A stretch of DNA of 64,000 nucleotides from RYN-230 sp963844695. GTDB lineage: Bacteria > Actinomycetota > Actinomycetes > Streptosporangiales > Streptosporangiaceae. This document shows, piece after piece, positions 34,593-42,515 of the stretch. The translations under genes and the position numbers were made by a program. Within the stretch, counting starts at the first letter, position 1. Each line of letters starts with the position of its first letter. Under the pieces are notes generated by a model. The model was not told the origin of the DNA. It worked only from the letters and a program-made list of their open reading frames with translations, and searched no databases. The stretch spans positions 21,078 through 85,077 of the forward strand of contig CAWJPL010000024.1 in assembly GCA_963844695.1 (NCBI GenBank), given 5' to 3'.

Positions 34593-35333
34593 TCATCGGC
34601 GCGGAGGTATGCCGGGTGGCTGGTCACCGTCGGCAGCCGGCCCGATTTCCCGGTGACGGTGGTCGTGGAGGTGATCCCGGTGGTGATGGTGATGATGATC
34701 CCGGTCGTCCTGGTCTTGCCCGGGCTGGCCGCGCCGCACGCTGACCCCGCCCATCAGCGCGAGCCCGACCACCCGTATCTTCGGCGCGCCGGGCAGCCCG
34801 GGGCCGCTGGCCCGGTGGTCGAAGCCGCCCATGATGCCGAAGCCGGACACGTCCACCTCGACGTCGTCGCCCACCATGATGTCCACCCCGCCCATCAGGG
34901 TGAAGACGTCGATGGTCACCTCACGCTGGCTGAACCGCGCTTCCCGCAGGTCGAGATGGACGCCGCCGAGCACGGCGACCACGCTGTGCCGGGGCGGCAC
35001 CACCCACGTCCCGCCCCGGTCCACGCCGCCCAGGATCGCGACCGACATCCCGGACCCGGGCTCACCGCCGATCCGGGCGGCCGGGAACGTGCCCGGGGCC
35101 GTGGCCAGCGGCCCGGGCGGCGGCGGCTGCCCGGGGGCGGGCAGGTCGGCGGTGACCTCGGTCAGGTCGCCGTACGTGCGGGCCGCGTACGCGGCCCCGA
35201 GGCGCTGGTCGAGTTCGTCGAAGGTGATCCGGCCGTCGCCGGCCGCCTGGCGCAAGACCTCGGCGGCCTGCTCCCGGTCGGCGTCGGAGACCCGGAGCTG
35301 ACGGCGGTCGGCGGGCTGGGGGAGATCGCTCAT
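34593..35333 (-). CDS. DUF1707 domain protein with LiaF-like beta domain and His-rich tail
   Basis: 246 aa. The N-terminal DUF1707 (LRVSDADREQAAEVLRQAAGDG, in part, to VTADLP) is followed by a Pro linker and repeated beta segments (VVAVLGGVHLDLREA, VDIFTLMGGVDI-type) like the LiaF/cell-wall-stress response domain. The last 35 residues hold many His and Asp (DHHHHHHRDHLHDHRH), possibly metal-binding. No membrane helix is present. A role in envelope-stress sensing is plausible from the family; the His tail is unusual. Confidence 0.8.
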   Translation of the reverse strand: MSDLPQPADRRQLRVSDADREQAAEVLRQAAGDGRITFDELDQRLGAAYAARTYGDLTEVTADLPAPGQPPPPGPLATAPGTFPAARIGGEPGSGMSVAILGGVDRGGTWVVPPRHSVVAVLGGVHLDLREARFSQREVTIDVFTLMGGVDIMVGDDVEVDVSGFGIMGGFDHRASGPGLPGAPKIRVVGLALMGGVSVRRGQPGQDQDDRDHHHHHHRDHLHDHRHREIGPAADGDQPPGIPPRR

Positions 35334-35346
35334 GACCTGGTCCGTC

Positions 35347-35613
35347 TCACTCGCCGGGCGTCTGCAGTTCGAGGTAGCTGACCCCGCGCAGGTCCAGCCA
35401 GGTGCGCCCGGCGGACTGGGTGACCCGGAGCACCACCTCGCCGCAGCTGCCGCACCGGGCCACCAGGCCCGGCGCGTTCGGGTACACCATGGCCTGGCCC
35501 ATCACCTCGCGCGTGCCGCACGAAGCGCACTGGGCGACCGTGGTGGTGATGTCCACCGCGAAGACCTCGCCGAGGGTCCCGCCGAGCACGTTGCCGTCCA
35601 GGTGCGTAGTCAC
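35347..35613 (-). CDS. DUF6510 zinc-ribbon protein
   Basis: 88 aa. Two CxxC pairs, CASC near residue 29 and CGSC near 54, form a likely zinc ribbon, with LDGNVLGGTLGEVFAVD ahead and LDLRGVSYLEL behind. GTG at 35613 overlaps the TGA of the upstream flavin-reductase gene (GTGA), so both are translated together. The family has no known function; the setting suggests an accessory factor of the molybdenum/flavin redox pair upstream. Confidence 0.82.
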   Translation of the reverse strand: MTTHLDGNVLGGTLGEVFAVDITTTVAQCASCGTREVMGQAMVYPNAPGLVARCGSCGEVVLRVTQSAGRTWLDLRGVSYLELQTPGE

Positions 35614-36368
35614 GCTTGGCCTCCGGAGGGTCCGAATCGTTCGGTCTTGATCACGCCAGCATCATGGCCCGCCTTGACCAGCAGGCTGGCCGCGGCCTCC
35701 ACGAAGCCGGTCGGCCCGCAGATGAACACCGCGGGCGCGTCCTTCCGCGTCCAGCCGGGCGCGGCCAGCACCACCGGGGTGAGCCGGCCCACCCGGACCT
35801 GGGCGCCGGGCGGGGCGCTGCGGGTGTACACGTAGCTCACCTCGAGCCCGTCCCCGGCCTGGCTGCGCTCGGCCAGTTCGGCGGCGTACAGCACGGTGTC
35901 GGGGCTGCGGACCGAGTAGACCAGCCGGAACGGGGTGCGGCTGCCGACCTCGGCCCGGGCGCGGATCATGGACATCAGCGGGACCACGCCGCTGCCCCCG
36001 GCCACCAGCAGCACGGACCCGCGGGCGTCCGGGTCCCAGACGAACCAGCCGCCGATCGGCCCGCGCAGCTCCAGCGGGTACCCCGGCATCAGCACGTCGG
36101 TCAGGTAGGACGAGACCTCCCCGTCCTCCAGCCGCTGCACGGTGAGCTCGAGACGGTCCCGGCCCGGCGCGGAGGCGATCGAGTACGACCGCTGGGCCGA
36201 GTAGCCGTCCTCGGCGGTGAGCCGGACGTCCACGTGCTGGCCGGCCGCGTGCCCGGGCCAGCCGGGGACGTCGATCGTGATGGTGCGCGCGGTCGCGGTC
36301 TCCTCGCGGATCTGCGCGACCTTGCCCACCTGCCAGGTCAGTCGCCCCAGTACCGCTGCTCGCGCCAT
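35610..36368 (-). CDS. Ferredoxin-NADP reductase-like flavoprotein
   Basis: 252 aa FAD/NAD(P)-binding oxidoreductase without an iron-sulfur domain. Seen: FAD motif RSYSIAS, NAD(P) motif VAGGSGVVPLMSMIR, and ICGPTGFVEA near the end. ATG at 36368 overlaps the end of the sulfite-oxidase-like gene by 31 bp and has GGAGA 6 bases upstream. It probably passes electrons between NAD(P)H and the molybdoprotein encoded just before it. Confidence 0.9.
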   Translation of the reverse strand: MARAAVLGRLTWQVGKVAQIREETATARTITIDVPGWPGHAAGQHVDVRLTAEDGYSAQRSYSIASAPGRDRLELTVQRLEDGEVSSYLTDVLMPGYPLELRGPIGGWFVWDPDARGSVLLVAGGSGVVPLMSMIRARAEVGSRTPFRLVYSVRSPDTVLYAAELAERSQAGDGLEVSYVYTRSAPPGAQVRVGRLTPVVLAAPGWTRKDAPAVFICGPTGFVEAAASLLVKAGHDAGVIKTERFGPSGGQA

Positions 36369-36937
36369 GGGTCTCCGTAGTTGTGGTACCCCAGGCTCTC
36401 CCAGAACCCGGGTTCGTCCTTGGTCTTGAGGTCGATGCCCTGCACCCACTTGGCGGACTTCCACAGGTACAGGTGGGGCACCAGCAGCCGGGCCGGGCCA
36501 CCGTGTTCCGCGGTCAGCGGCCGCCCGCCGTACTCGAAGGCCACCCACGCCTGGCCGTCCAGCAGGTCGGCCAGCGGCAGGTTGGTGGTGTACCCGCCGT
36601 AGCTGCGGGCCAGCGCGTACTCGGCGCTGGTCTGGGCCTGGGCCAGGAGCGTGTCCAGCGACACGCCCCGCCAGGTGGTGCGCAGCTTGGACCACTTGGT
36701 CACGCAGTGCAGGTCAACCTGGAACTCTTCGGCGGGCAGCGCCTGGAACGCCGCCCAGTCCCAGGTGTGCACCTCACCGGTCTCGGTCGTGATCCGGAAC
36801 TCCCACGAGCGGGTCTTCACCCGGGGGGTGGGCCCGGCGGACAGCACCGGGAAGTCGGTGACGAGGTACTGGCCCGGCGGGAGCTTCTCACGCCCGGACC
36901 GCGGGCGCCCCTTGAACCCTGGTGACACGATGCCCAT
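36338..36937 (-). CDS. Sulfite oxidase-like molybdopterin oxidoreductase
   Basis: 199 aa, a single-domain member of the sulfite oxidase/MsrP fold. Seen: the molybdenum-ligand Cys in VDLHCVTKWSKL near residue 100, TTWRGVSLDTLL, and HGGPARLLVPHLYLWKSAKWV. There is no heme domain, signal peptide or Tat motif, so it is probably cytoplasmic. ATG at 36937 (MGIVSPGFKGRPRSG) is the standard family start. It forms a translationally linked set with the flavin reductase and DUF6510 protein. Confidence 0.9.
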   Translation of the reverse strand: MGIVSPGFKGRPRSGREKLPPGQYLVTDFPVLSAGPTPRVKTRSWEFRITTETGEVHTWDWAAFQALPAEEFQVDLHCVTKWSKLRTTWRGVSLDTLLAQAQTSAEYALARSYGGYTTNLPLADLLDGQAWVAFEYGGRPLTAEHGGPARLLVPHLYLWKSAKWVQGIDLKTKDEPGFWESLGYHNYGDPWREQRYWGD

Positions 36938-37031
36938 GCGGCTAGCTTGCCATCCCGCGGCGGGCCAGCGGCAGGCCGGCACCACTACTGTCTGGCTTAG
37001 CGCAGGTGGCGGCCTCGCCCGGTGAGTGGAT

Positions 37032-37371
37032 CTAGTGCAGGTGGCGGCGCCAGTCGGAGGGGACCCGCCCGGCCGGCCCGGGCACCGGCTGGTCCACCGG
37101 ATGGTGCTCCGGCGGGGTGAGTTCCGGGCCGTCGTAGAACTGCTCCTCCGGCGTAACTCCAGAACCACGACTCGCCCGGCTCGAAGCTGCGCACCAGCGG
37201 ATGGCCGCTGGCCGCGGCGTGCGCGCTGGCGTGCTGGGACGGTGAGCTGTCACAGCAGCCGATGTGCCCGCACTCGGCGCACCGGCGCAGGTGGAACCAC
37301 CAGCCCGACGTCTCCTCGCATTCCACGCAGCCGGTGCCGCTCGGCGCGGCGGTCGGGTTCAGTCCCGGCAA
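37032..37371 (-). pseudogene. UBP-type zinc finger protein, frameshifted
   Basis: A small stand-alone ubiquitin-hydrolase-type zinc finger. The first frame gives LPGLNPTAAPSGTGCVECEE, WWFHLRRCAECGHIGCCDSS, and HPLVRSFEPGESWFWSYA with all Cys/His ligands. One surplus base at about 37147-37152 then breaks it; the next frame continues EEQFYDGPELTPPEHHP to a normal end at 37032. The start is also odd: ATG 37381 has a good GGAG but is out of frame by one base, while TTG 37371 is in frame; dropping one base would give MADLPGLNP. It follows the kinase gene directly and belongs to that operon. Confidence 0.75.
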
Positions 37372-37381
37372 TGTCAGCCAT

Positions 37382-38956
37382 TCAGCTCTCCTCGGCGGTG
37401 GCGCGCCGGTCGGGGGTACCAGTGTCCGGAATATCAGTGTCCGGGGTGCCAGCGTCCGGAGCGACCACGCTATCGTCCGGCGCGACGGTGATGGGCAGCC
37501 GGACCTGGAACCGGGTGTTCCCGGGTTCGGACTCGACCCGCAGGTCCCCGTGGTGCCGGTTGACGACGATCCGGTAGGAGATGTCCAGCCCGAGCCCGGT
37601 GCCCTCACCCACCGGCTTGGTGGTGAAGAAGGGCTCGAAGATCCGGCTCTGGATGTCCCGGGGGATGCCGGGCCCGGTGTCAGCGATCTCCACCAGCACC
37701 CGGTCGTCGTCTCGCGCCGTGCGCACGGTCAGCGTGCCGTGGCCGTCCATCGCCGAGACGGCGTTATCGATCAGGTTGGTCCAGACCTGGTTCAGCTCCG
37801 CCGGGTAGCAGGGGATGGGCGGCAGGCCGCGGTCGAAGTCCTTGACCACGTGGATCCCGTCGCCGAGCTTGCCGGCCAGCATCATCAGCGTGCTCTTCAG
37901 CAGCTCGTGCACGTCGATCACCTGGTAGGGCGCCCGGTCCAGCTGGGAGTACTGCTTGGCCGCCGTGACCAGGTGCGAGACCCGTTTCGTGGAGTCCTCG
38001 ATCTCGTTCATCAGCAGCTCGGTCTCGACCGTGTAGTTCAGCCAGCGGATCGAGGCCTCCAGCGTGCCGTCGTCTACGACCGCCGCCACCTGGTCCAGCC
38101 AGGCGGCCTCCAGCCCGGCCGAGACGAAGGTGGGCGCGAGGTCCCAGCCGCCGCTGATGCCGTGGTCCTCCAGCCACTCGCCGACGGCGTCCTCCCGGTC
38201 CGAGGCTTCCATCGGGCTCAGTTCCGGGGCCTTGGCCACCCGTTCCACGGCCTCCTCCTGGAGCCGGACCAGGGTCTCAAAGCAGGCGGGGTCGAACCGG
38301 CCGCTGGCCATGAGGCTCAGCTTGTGCCGCATCCCGGCCACCCGGTCGCGCAGCGTGGAGGTGGCCCGCACCGCGGCGGCGGCCGGGTTGTTCAGCTCGT
38401 GGGTCAGGCCGGCCGACAGCGAGCCCAGGGCCAGCAGCCGTTCCCGCTGGCCGACCTGCTGCTGGACGTTCTTGATCCCGAAGAACAGCCCCTCCAGCAT
38501 GTGCACGGCCATCGGGAACCAGTCCCGCATCATCGACGCGAACTTGTCCGCGTCCAGCACGTAGAACCGGGACAGCTCGGTGACCCGCAGCGAGTTGTCG
38601 TACACCTGGGGCACCCGGTCGCCCAGGTAGGCCCGGAACGCGCCGGTGTACACGCCGCGCCCGGAGCTGCGGTTCACCTCGACGTCGTCGCCGCCGATCC
38701 GGCGCGACATCACCAGGGTGCCCTCGATCAGCACGTAGAAGCAGGTCGCCGGCTCCCCCTCGGCGTAAATCGGCCCGGGCGGGAACACCTCCACCCGCCC
38801 TTCCCGGCACAGCCAGGCCACCTGCTCGCTGTCCAGCTTCTCGAACAGGAACAGGCTGCGCAGCTCGTCGACGTCGCACGGCAGCGTCTGCCGCCCCGCC
38901 GCGAGCTGGTCTGCCGGGGCTGTTGCGGCCGGCTGGGTGGCTGGTTCTGCACTCAT
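37382..38956 (-). CDS. Histidine kinase with N-terminal cyclic-nucleotide-binding (Crp-like) domain
   Basis: 524 aa, cytoplasmic. A Crp-type domain at about residues 25-150 (LFLFEKLDSEQVAWLC, FPPGPIYAEGEPATCFYVLIEG) is followed by a HisKA-like H box SLSAGLTHELNNPAA near 200, a long helical region, the N box LNQVWTNLIDNAVSAMDG, G1 ADTGPGIP, F box IFEPFFTTK and G2 GTGLGLDIS. The end carries 15-bp repeats (TPDTDIPDTGTPD). It starts 2 bp after the receiver/thioredoxin-reductase-like gene stops and is its natural kinase partner. Confidence 0.9.
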   Translation of the reverse strand: MSAEPATQPAATAPADQLAAGRQTLPCDVDELRSLFLFEKLDSEQVAWLCREGRVEVFPPGPIYAEGEPATCFYVLIEGTLVMSRRIGGDDVEVNRSSGRGVYTGAFRAYLGDRVPQVYDNSLRVTELSRFYVLDADKFASMMRDWFPMAVHMLEGLFFGIKNVQQQVGQRERLLALGSLSAGLTHELNNPAAAAVRATSTLRDRVAGMRHKLSLMASGRFDPACFETLVRLQEEAVERVAKAPELSPMEASDREDAVGEWLEDHGISGGWDLAPTFVSAGLEAAWLDQVAAVVDDGTLEASIRWLNYTVETELLMNEIEDSTKRVSHLVTAAKQYSQLDRAPYQVIDVHELLKSTLMMLAGKLGDGIHVVKDFDRGLPPIPCYPAELNQVWTNLIDNAVSAMDGHGTLTVRTARDDDRVLVEIADTGPGIPRDIQSRIFEPFFTTKPVGEGTGLGLDISYRIVVNRHHGDLRVESEPGNTRFQVRLPITVAPDDSVVAPDAGTPDTDIPDTGTPDRRATAEES

Positions 38957-38958
38957 GG

Positions 38959-40641
38959 CTAAAGCTTCTCCAGATAGCGGTGCACGAGCATGACGGCCAT
39001 GGCTCCTTCGCCGACCGCGGAGGCGACCCGCTTGGCGGACTCGGCGCGGGCGTCCCCGGCCACGAACACGCCCGGGACGCTCGTCTCGAGGTGGTACGGC
39101 GCCCGGTCCAGCTGCCAGCCGGCCGGCTTCTGGCCGCCCACGGACAGGTCCGGTCCGGCCACCACGAAGCCGTGGTCATCCCGGACCACCACGCCGTCCA
39201 GCCAGTCGGTCAGCGGGGCGGCGCCGATAAACACAAACAGCATCTGCGCGTCCACTATTTCGGTGCCGCCGTCCGCGGTGTTGCGCAGGGTCAGCTGCTC
39301 CAGGTGGCCGTCCCCGCTCGCCCCGATGACTTCGGCGCAGGTCCGGACCGTGATGTTCTCGATGTCCGCGAGCTGCTGGATCAGGTAGTAGGACATGGAC
39401 CGCTCCAGCGACGGCCCGCGGACCAGCAGCGTCACCGACTTGGCGTGCCGGGAGAGGTACACCGCGGCCTGACCGGCCGAGTTCGCCCCGCCGACGATGT
39501 AGACGTCCTGGTCGATGCAGGCCGACGCCTCGGTGAGGGCGGAGCCGTAGTACACGCCCCGGCCGGTCATCTCGTTCAGGCCGGGCGCGCCCAGCTGCCG
39601 GTAGGTGACCCCGGTGGCCAGGATGATGCTCTGCGCGCCGAGCGTGCTCCCGTCCGCGAACCGGACCCCCCGCGCCGACCCCTTGATGTCGAGGCCGACC
39701 ACCTCCCGGGTGGTGAGGACCTCGGCACCGAACTTCTGGGCCTGCATCCGGGCCCGCGTGGTGAGCTGCGCCCCGGACACCCCGTCGGGGAAGCCGAGGT
39801 AGTTCTCGATCCGGGAGCTCTGGCCGGCCTGGCCGCCGGTCGCGGTCCGCTCGACCAGCACGGTCTTCAGGCCCTCGGAGGCGCCGTAGACGGCCGCGCC
39901 GAGCCCGGCCGGGCCGCCGCCGATCACCACCAGGTCGTAGAAGTCCTTGGCCGGGGTGGTGGTCAGGCCGACCCGGGTGGCCAGGTCTGAGTCGCTGGGC
40001 GCCAGCATGGTCTCCCCGTCCGGGGTGATGACCAGCGGCAGGGTCCGGCCGTCCGCGCCCGCGGCGGCGAGCAGCCGCTCCCCGTCCGGCTCGTCGGAGG
40101 GGAACCAGCGGTAGGCCACCTCGTTGCGGGCCAGGAACTCGCGCACCTCGGTGCAGCGCGCCGACCAGCGGTGCCCGACCACCTTGGTCACGTGCACCGG
40201 CTGGTAGTCCGCCAGCCGCCACGCCTCCAGCTGGGCGTCGATCACCGGGTAGAGCTTCTCTTCCGGCGGGTCCCACGGCTTGAGCAGGTAGTAGTCGAGG
40301 TCGACGACGTTGATGGCCTCGATCGCGGCGTTGGTGTCCGCGTAGGCGGTCAGCAGCACCCGGCGGGCGGCCGGGTACACGTTCATCGCCGCTTCGAGGA
40401 ACTCGATGCCGTTCATCTGCGGCATCCGGTAGTCGGCCAGGATCACCGCCACCTCGTCGCCGCGCAGCCGCATCTCCTTCAGCGCCTCGAGGGCGTCCGC
40501 GGCCGATTCGGCGCGCACGATGCGGTGCTGCTCGGCATAGCGCTGCCGCAGGTCGCGGGCGATGGACCGGGAGACCCCGGGATCGTCGTCCACGGTCAGG
40601 ATCGCGGTACGGGCCGGGCTGTCCGGCGCGGGCGCCGTCAT
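38959..40641 (-). CDS. Receiver domain fused to thioredoxin-reductase-like flavoprotein
   Basis: 560 aa. Residues 10-130 are a response-regulator receiver (LTVDDDPGVSR, phosphoacceptor Asp in VILADYRMPQM, Lys in YYLLKPWDPP). About 150-220 resembles a glutaredoxin-like region (SARCTEVREFLARNEVAYRW) and 230-560 a TrxR-type FAD/NADPH fold (VVIGGGPAGLGAAVYGASEG, GGQAGQSSRIENYLG, IVGGANSAGQAAVYLS, VFVAGDARAESAKRVASAVG). The redox CxxC of true thioredoxin reductase is absent; the site reads GVYYGSALTEASAC. So phosphorylation may steer a flavin enzyme that does not reduce thioredoxin in the usual way. The upstream palindrome may regulate the operon. Confidence 0.9.
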   Translation of the reverse strand: MTAPAPDSPARTAILTVDDDPGVSRSIARDLRQRYAEQHRIVRAESAADALEALKEMRLRGDEVAVILADYRMPQMNGIEFLEAAMNVYPAARRVLLTAYADTNAAIEAINVVDLDYYLLKPWDPPEEKLYPVIDAQLEAWRLADYQPVHVTKVVGHRWSARCTEVREFLARNEVAYRWFPSDEPDGERLLAAAGADGRTLPLVITPDGETMLAPSDSDLATRVGLTTTPAKDFYDLVVIGGGPAGLGAAVYGASEGLKTVLVERTATGGQAGQSSRIENYLGFPDGVSGAQLTTRARMQAQKFGAEVLTTREVVGLDIKGSARGVRFADGSTLGAQSIILATGVTYRQLGAPGLNEMTGRGVYYGSALTEASACIDQDVYIVGGANSAGQAAVYLSRHAKSVTLLVRGPSLERSMSYYLIQQLADIENITVRTCAEVIGASGDGHLEQLTLRNTADGGTEIVDAQMLFVFIGAAPLTDWLDGVVVRDDHGFVVAGPDLSVGGQKPAGWQLDRAPYHLETSVPGVFVAGDARAESAKRVASAVGEGAMAVMLVHRYLEKL

Positions 40642-40660
40642 GCGCGTGCCAGGCCAGCCG

Positions 40661-40679
40661 GATCCGGGAACACCGGATC
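40661..40679 (-). promoter_or_regulatory. Palindrome upstream of the redox-signalling operon
   Basis: GATCCGG (40661-40667) and CCGGATC (40673-40679) are perfect 7-bp arms around GAACA, ending 20 bp before the ATG at 40641. It is a candidate operator for a dimeric regulator, or an RNA hairpin in the leader. Confidence 0.42.
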
Positions 40680-40832
40680 TGGGGCGGTCGTCTGCGGGCT
40701 GGTCTTAGCTGGGCGGGTCTCAGCTTCACGCCTGGGCCACTGCATCTTCCCATGGTAAGGAAACCCGCAAAGTTCCCTGTACCCCGGACGGGTCCCGTTC
40801 GCTCAGAGCGTGGTCACCCGGTCCCGGCGGCC

Positions 40833-41390
40833 CTAGTCGTCCCGGTGCCGGCGAGCCTGGTTGTCCTCGTCCCGGCGGGCCCGGTTGTCCTCGTCCCGGC
40901 GGGACAGCGGAAGAGCGAACCAAAGTCCCGCGAACGCCACCACGGTGACGGCGGTGATCACCACGGCAGGAGCCCCCGGCGCCACGAAACTGACCACCAG
41001 CAGGACCGCGCTGGACACCGCGAGTCCCACCGTGACCAGCCCGGCGATGGCCAGCACGTTGGTCACCCGGACCAGGCTCTCCTTCTCGTGCCGCCGGAAC
41101 AGCAGCCGGTGGTAGGCGACCGGGGCCACCAGCAGGGCGGTTGACAGGGCCGCGAGCAGGACGGTGGCCAGGTAGATGTCGTGCTGGGCCGGGTTCAGCT
41201 GGGTGAACCGGCTGGCGAAGGGGATGGTGAGCAGGAAACCGAACAGCACCTGGATGCCGATGCCGGCCACGCGGAGCTCGTTGAGCAGCTCGATCACGTT
41301 CCGGTCGGCCCGCTCGGCGCCGGTCTCGTCGGGCCGGTCCGGGTCCTCTTGCCTGGCGTCCCCGGCCTCCCGGGACGCGTCCGTGCTCAT
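40833..41390 (-). CDS. DUF6328 membrane protein
   Basis: 185 aa. A charged N-terminus is followed by the conserved NVIELLNELRVAGIGIQVLFGFLL, given here in part, and four membrane helices, with PVAYHRLLFRRHEKESLV in a cytosolic loop. It ends in a 24-bp tandem repeat coding RRDEDNRA-type units. ATG at 41390. The function is unknown. It is divergent from the cobalamin genes; the 156 bp between them must hold both promoters. Confidence 0.85.
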   Translation of the reverse strand: MSTDASREAGDARQEDPDRPDETGAERADRNVIELLNELRVAGIGIQVLFGFLLTIPFASRFTQLNPAQHDIYLATVLLAALSTALLVAPVAYHRLLFRRHEKESLVRVTNVLAIAGLVTVGLAVSSAVLLVVSFVAPGAPAVVITAVTVVAFAGLWFALPLSRRDEDNRARRDEDNQARRHRDD

Positions 41391-41546
41391 GCCCCCGGAG
41401 TTACCCCCGCCATCCCGCGCAAAACGGTCCGGCCTGTCCCGGCCTGGCCTGGCCGAACGCTCCGTGGCCTGGCTTGACGGGTCCCGGGGCCTGTGGTCTG
41501 CTGTCTCGCCTGGGAGGGCGCGGTCACCCCGAGGAAGGTTCCGCTG

Positions 41547-42515
41547 ATGGTGCTGTCGCGGCGCGGCCTGGCCGCCGGGCTGCTGCTCGGCGTGGCGCTC
41601 GACGCCGTGTTCGCCGACCCGCGCCGCGGGCACCCGGTCGCGGCGTTCGGCGCGGCGGCGTCCCGGGCCGAGGCGGCGCTCTGGGCGGACAGCCGTGGCC
41701 GCGGGATGACCATGGTGGCGATCTGCCTGGCCCCGGTGGCCGCGGCCGGCCTGACCGGGCAGCTGGCCGCCAGGCGGCTCACCCCGGGCCGGCCGCCGGC
41801 CAGCGTCGCGGTGACCGCGCTGGCCACCTGGGCGGTGCTCGGCGGGACCAGCCTGGCCCGCGAGGCCCGGGCCGTCGGGCGGCTCCTGGAGGACGGTGAC
41901 CTGGCCGCGGCCCGCGGCCGGCTGCCCGCGCTGTGCGGACGCGACCCGGACCAGCTCGACGCGGCCGGGATGGCCCGCGCGGCGGTGGAGTCGGTCGCCG
42001 AGAACACCTCCGACGCGGTGGTCGCCCCGCTGCTGTGGGGCGCCGTGCTCGGCCTGCCCGGACTGCTCGGCTACCGCGCGGTCAACACTCTCGACGCGAT
42101 GATCGGCCACCACAGCCCGCGCTACGAGCGGTTCGGCTGGGCCGCGGCGCGGCTCGACGACGTGGCCAACCTGATCCCGGCCCGGGTCACCGGGCTGCTG
42201 GCCGCGGGGCTGGCCCCGGCCGTCGGGGGCAGCCCCGCGCACGCGCTGCGGATGCTTCGCCGTGACGGCGGCAAGCATCCCAGTCCTAACGCCGGCCGCT
42301 GTGAAGCTGCCTTCGCCGGGTCACTGGCCGTCCAGCTGGGCGGCCAGAACGTCTATCACGGCCGGACCGAGCGGCGCGGGCTGCTGGGCGACGGCGGGCC
42401 GCCGGACGCGGCCGACATCGCCCGGGCGGTCCGGCTGTCCCGGCTGGTCAGCGCGGCCGCCGCCGCGCTGGCGGCCGTCATCGCGCACACTCTGCGCAGG
42501 GGGAGGAAACCTTGA
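41547..42515 (+). CDS. cbiB: Adenosylcobinamide-phosphate synthase (CbiB/CobD family)
   Basis: Attaches the aminopropanol arm to adenosylcobyric acid in the membrane. 322 aa, several helices. Seen: GVALDAVFADPRRGHPVAAFG, AVESVAENTSDAVVAPLLWG, YRAVNTLDAMIGHHSPRYERFG, and GGKHPSPNAGRCEAAFAGSL, all hallmarks of the family. ATG at 41547 follows GAGGAAGG. The end overlaps the next TTG as TTGA. It opens a four-gene late-cobalamin operon. Confidence 0.95.
   Translation: MVLSRRGLAAGLLLGVALDAVFADPRRGHPVAAFGAAASRAEAALWADSRGRGMTMVAICLAPVAAAGLTGQLAARRLTPGRPPASVAVTALATWAVLGGTSLAREARAVGRLLEDGDLAAARGRLPALCGRDPDQLDAAGMARAAVESVAENTSDAVVAPLLWGAVLGLPGLLGYRAVNTLDAMIGHHSPRYERFGWAAARLDDVANLIPARVTGLLAAGLAPAVGGSPAHALRMLRRDGGKHPSPNAGRCEAAFAGSLAVQLGGQNVYHGRTERRGLLGDGGPPDAADIARAVRLSRLVSAAAAALAAVIAHTLRRGRKP

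Noticed and set aside
41391..41546. Cobalamin riboswitch before cbiB
   Set aside because: No B12-box or matching core is visible in the 156-bp leader.
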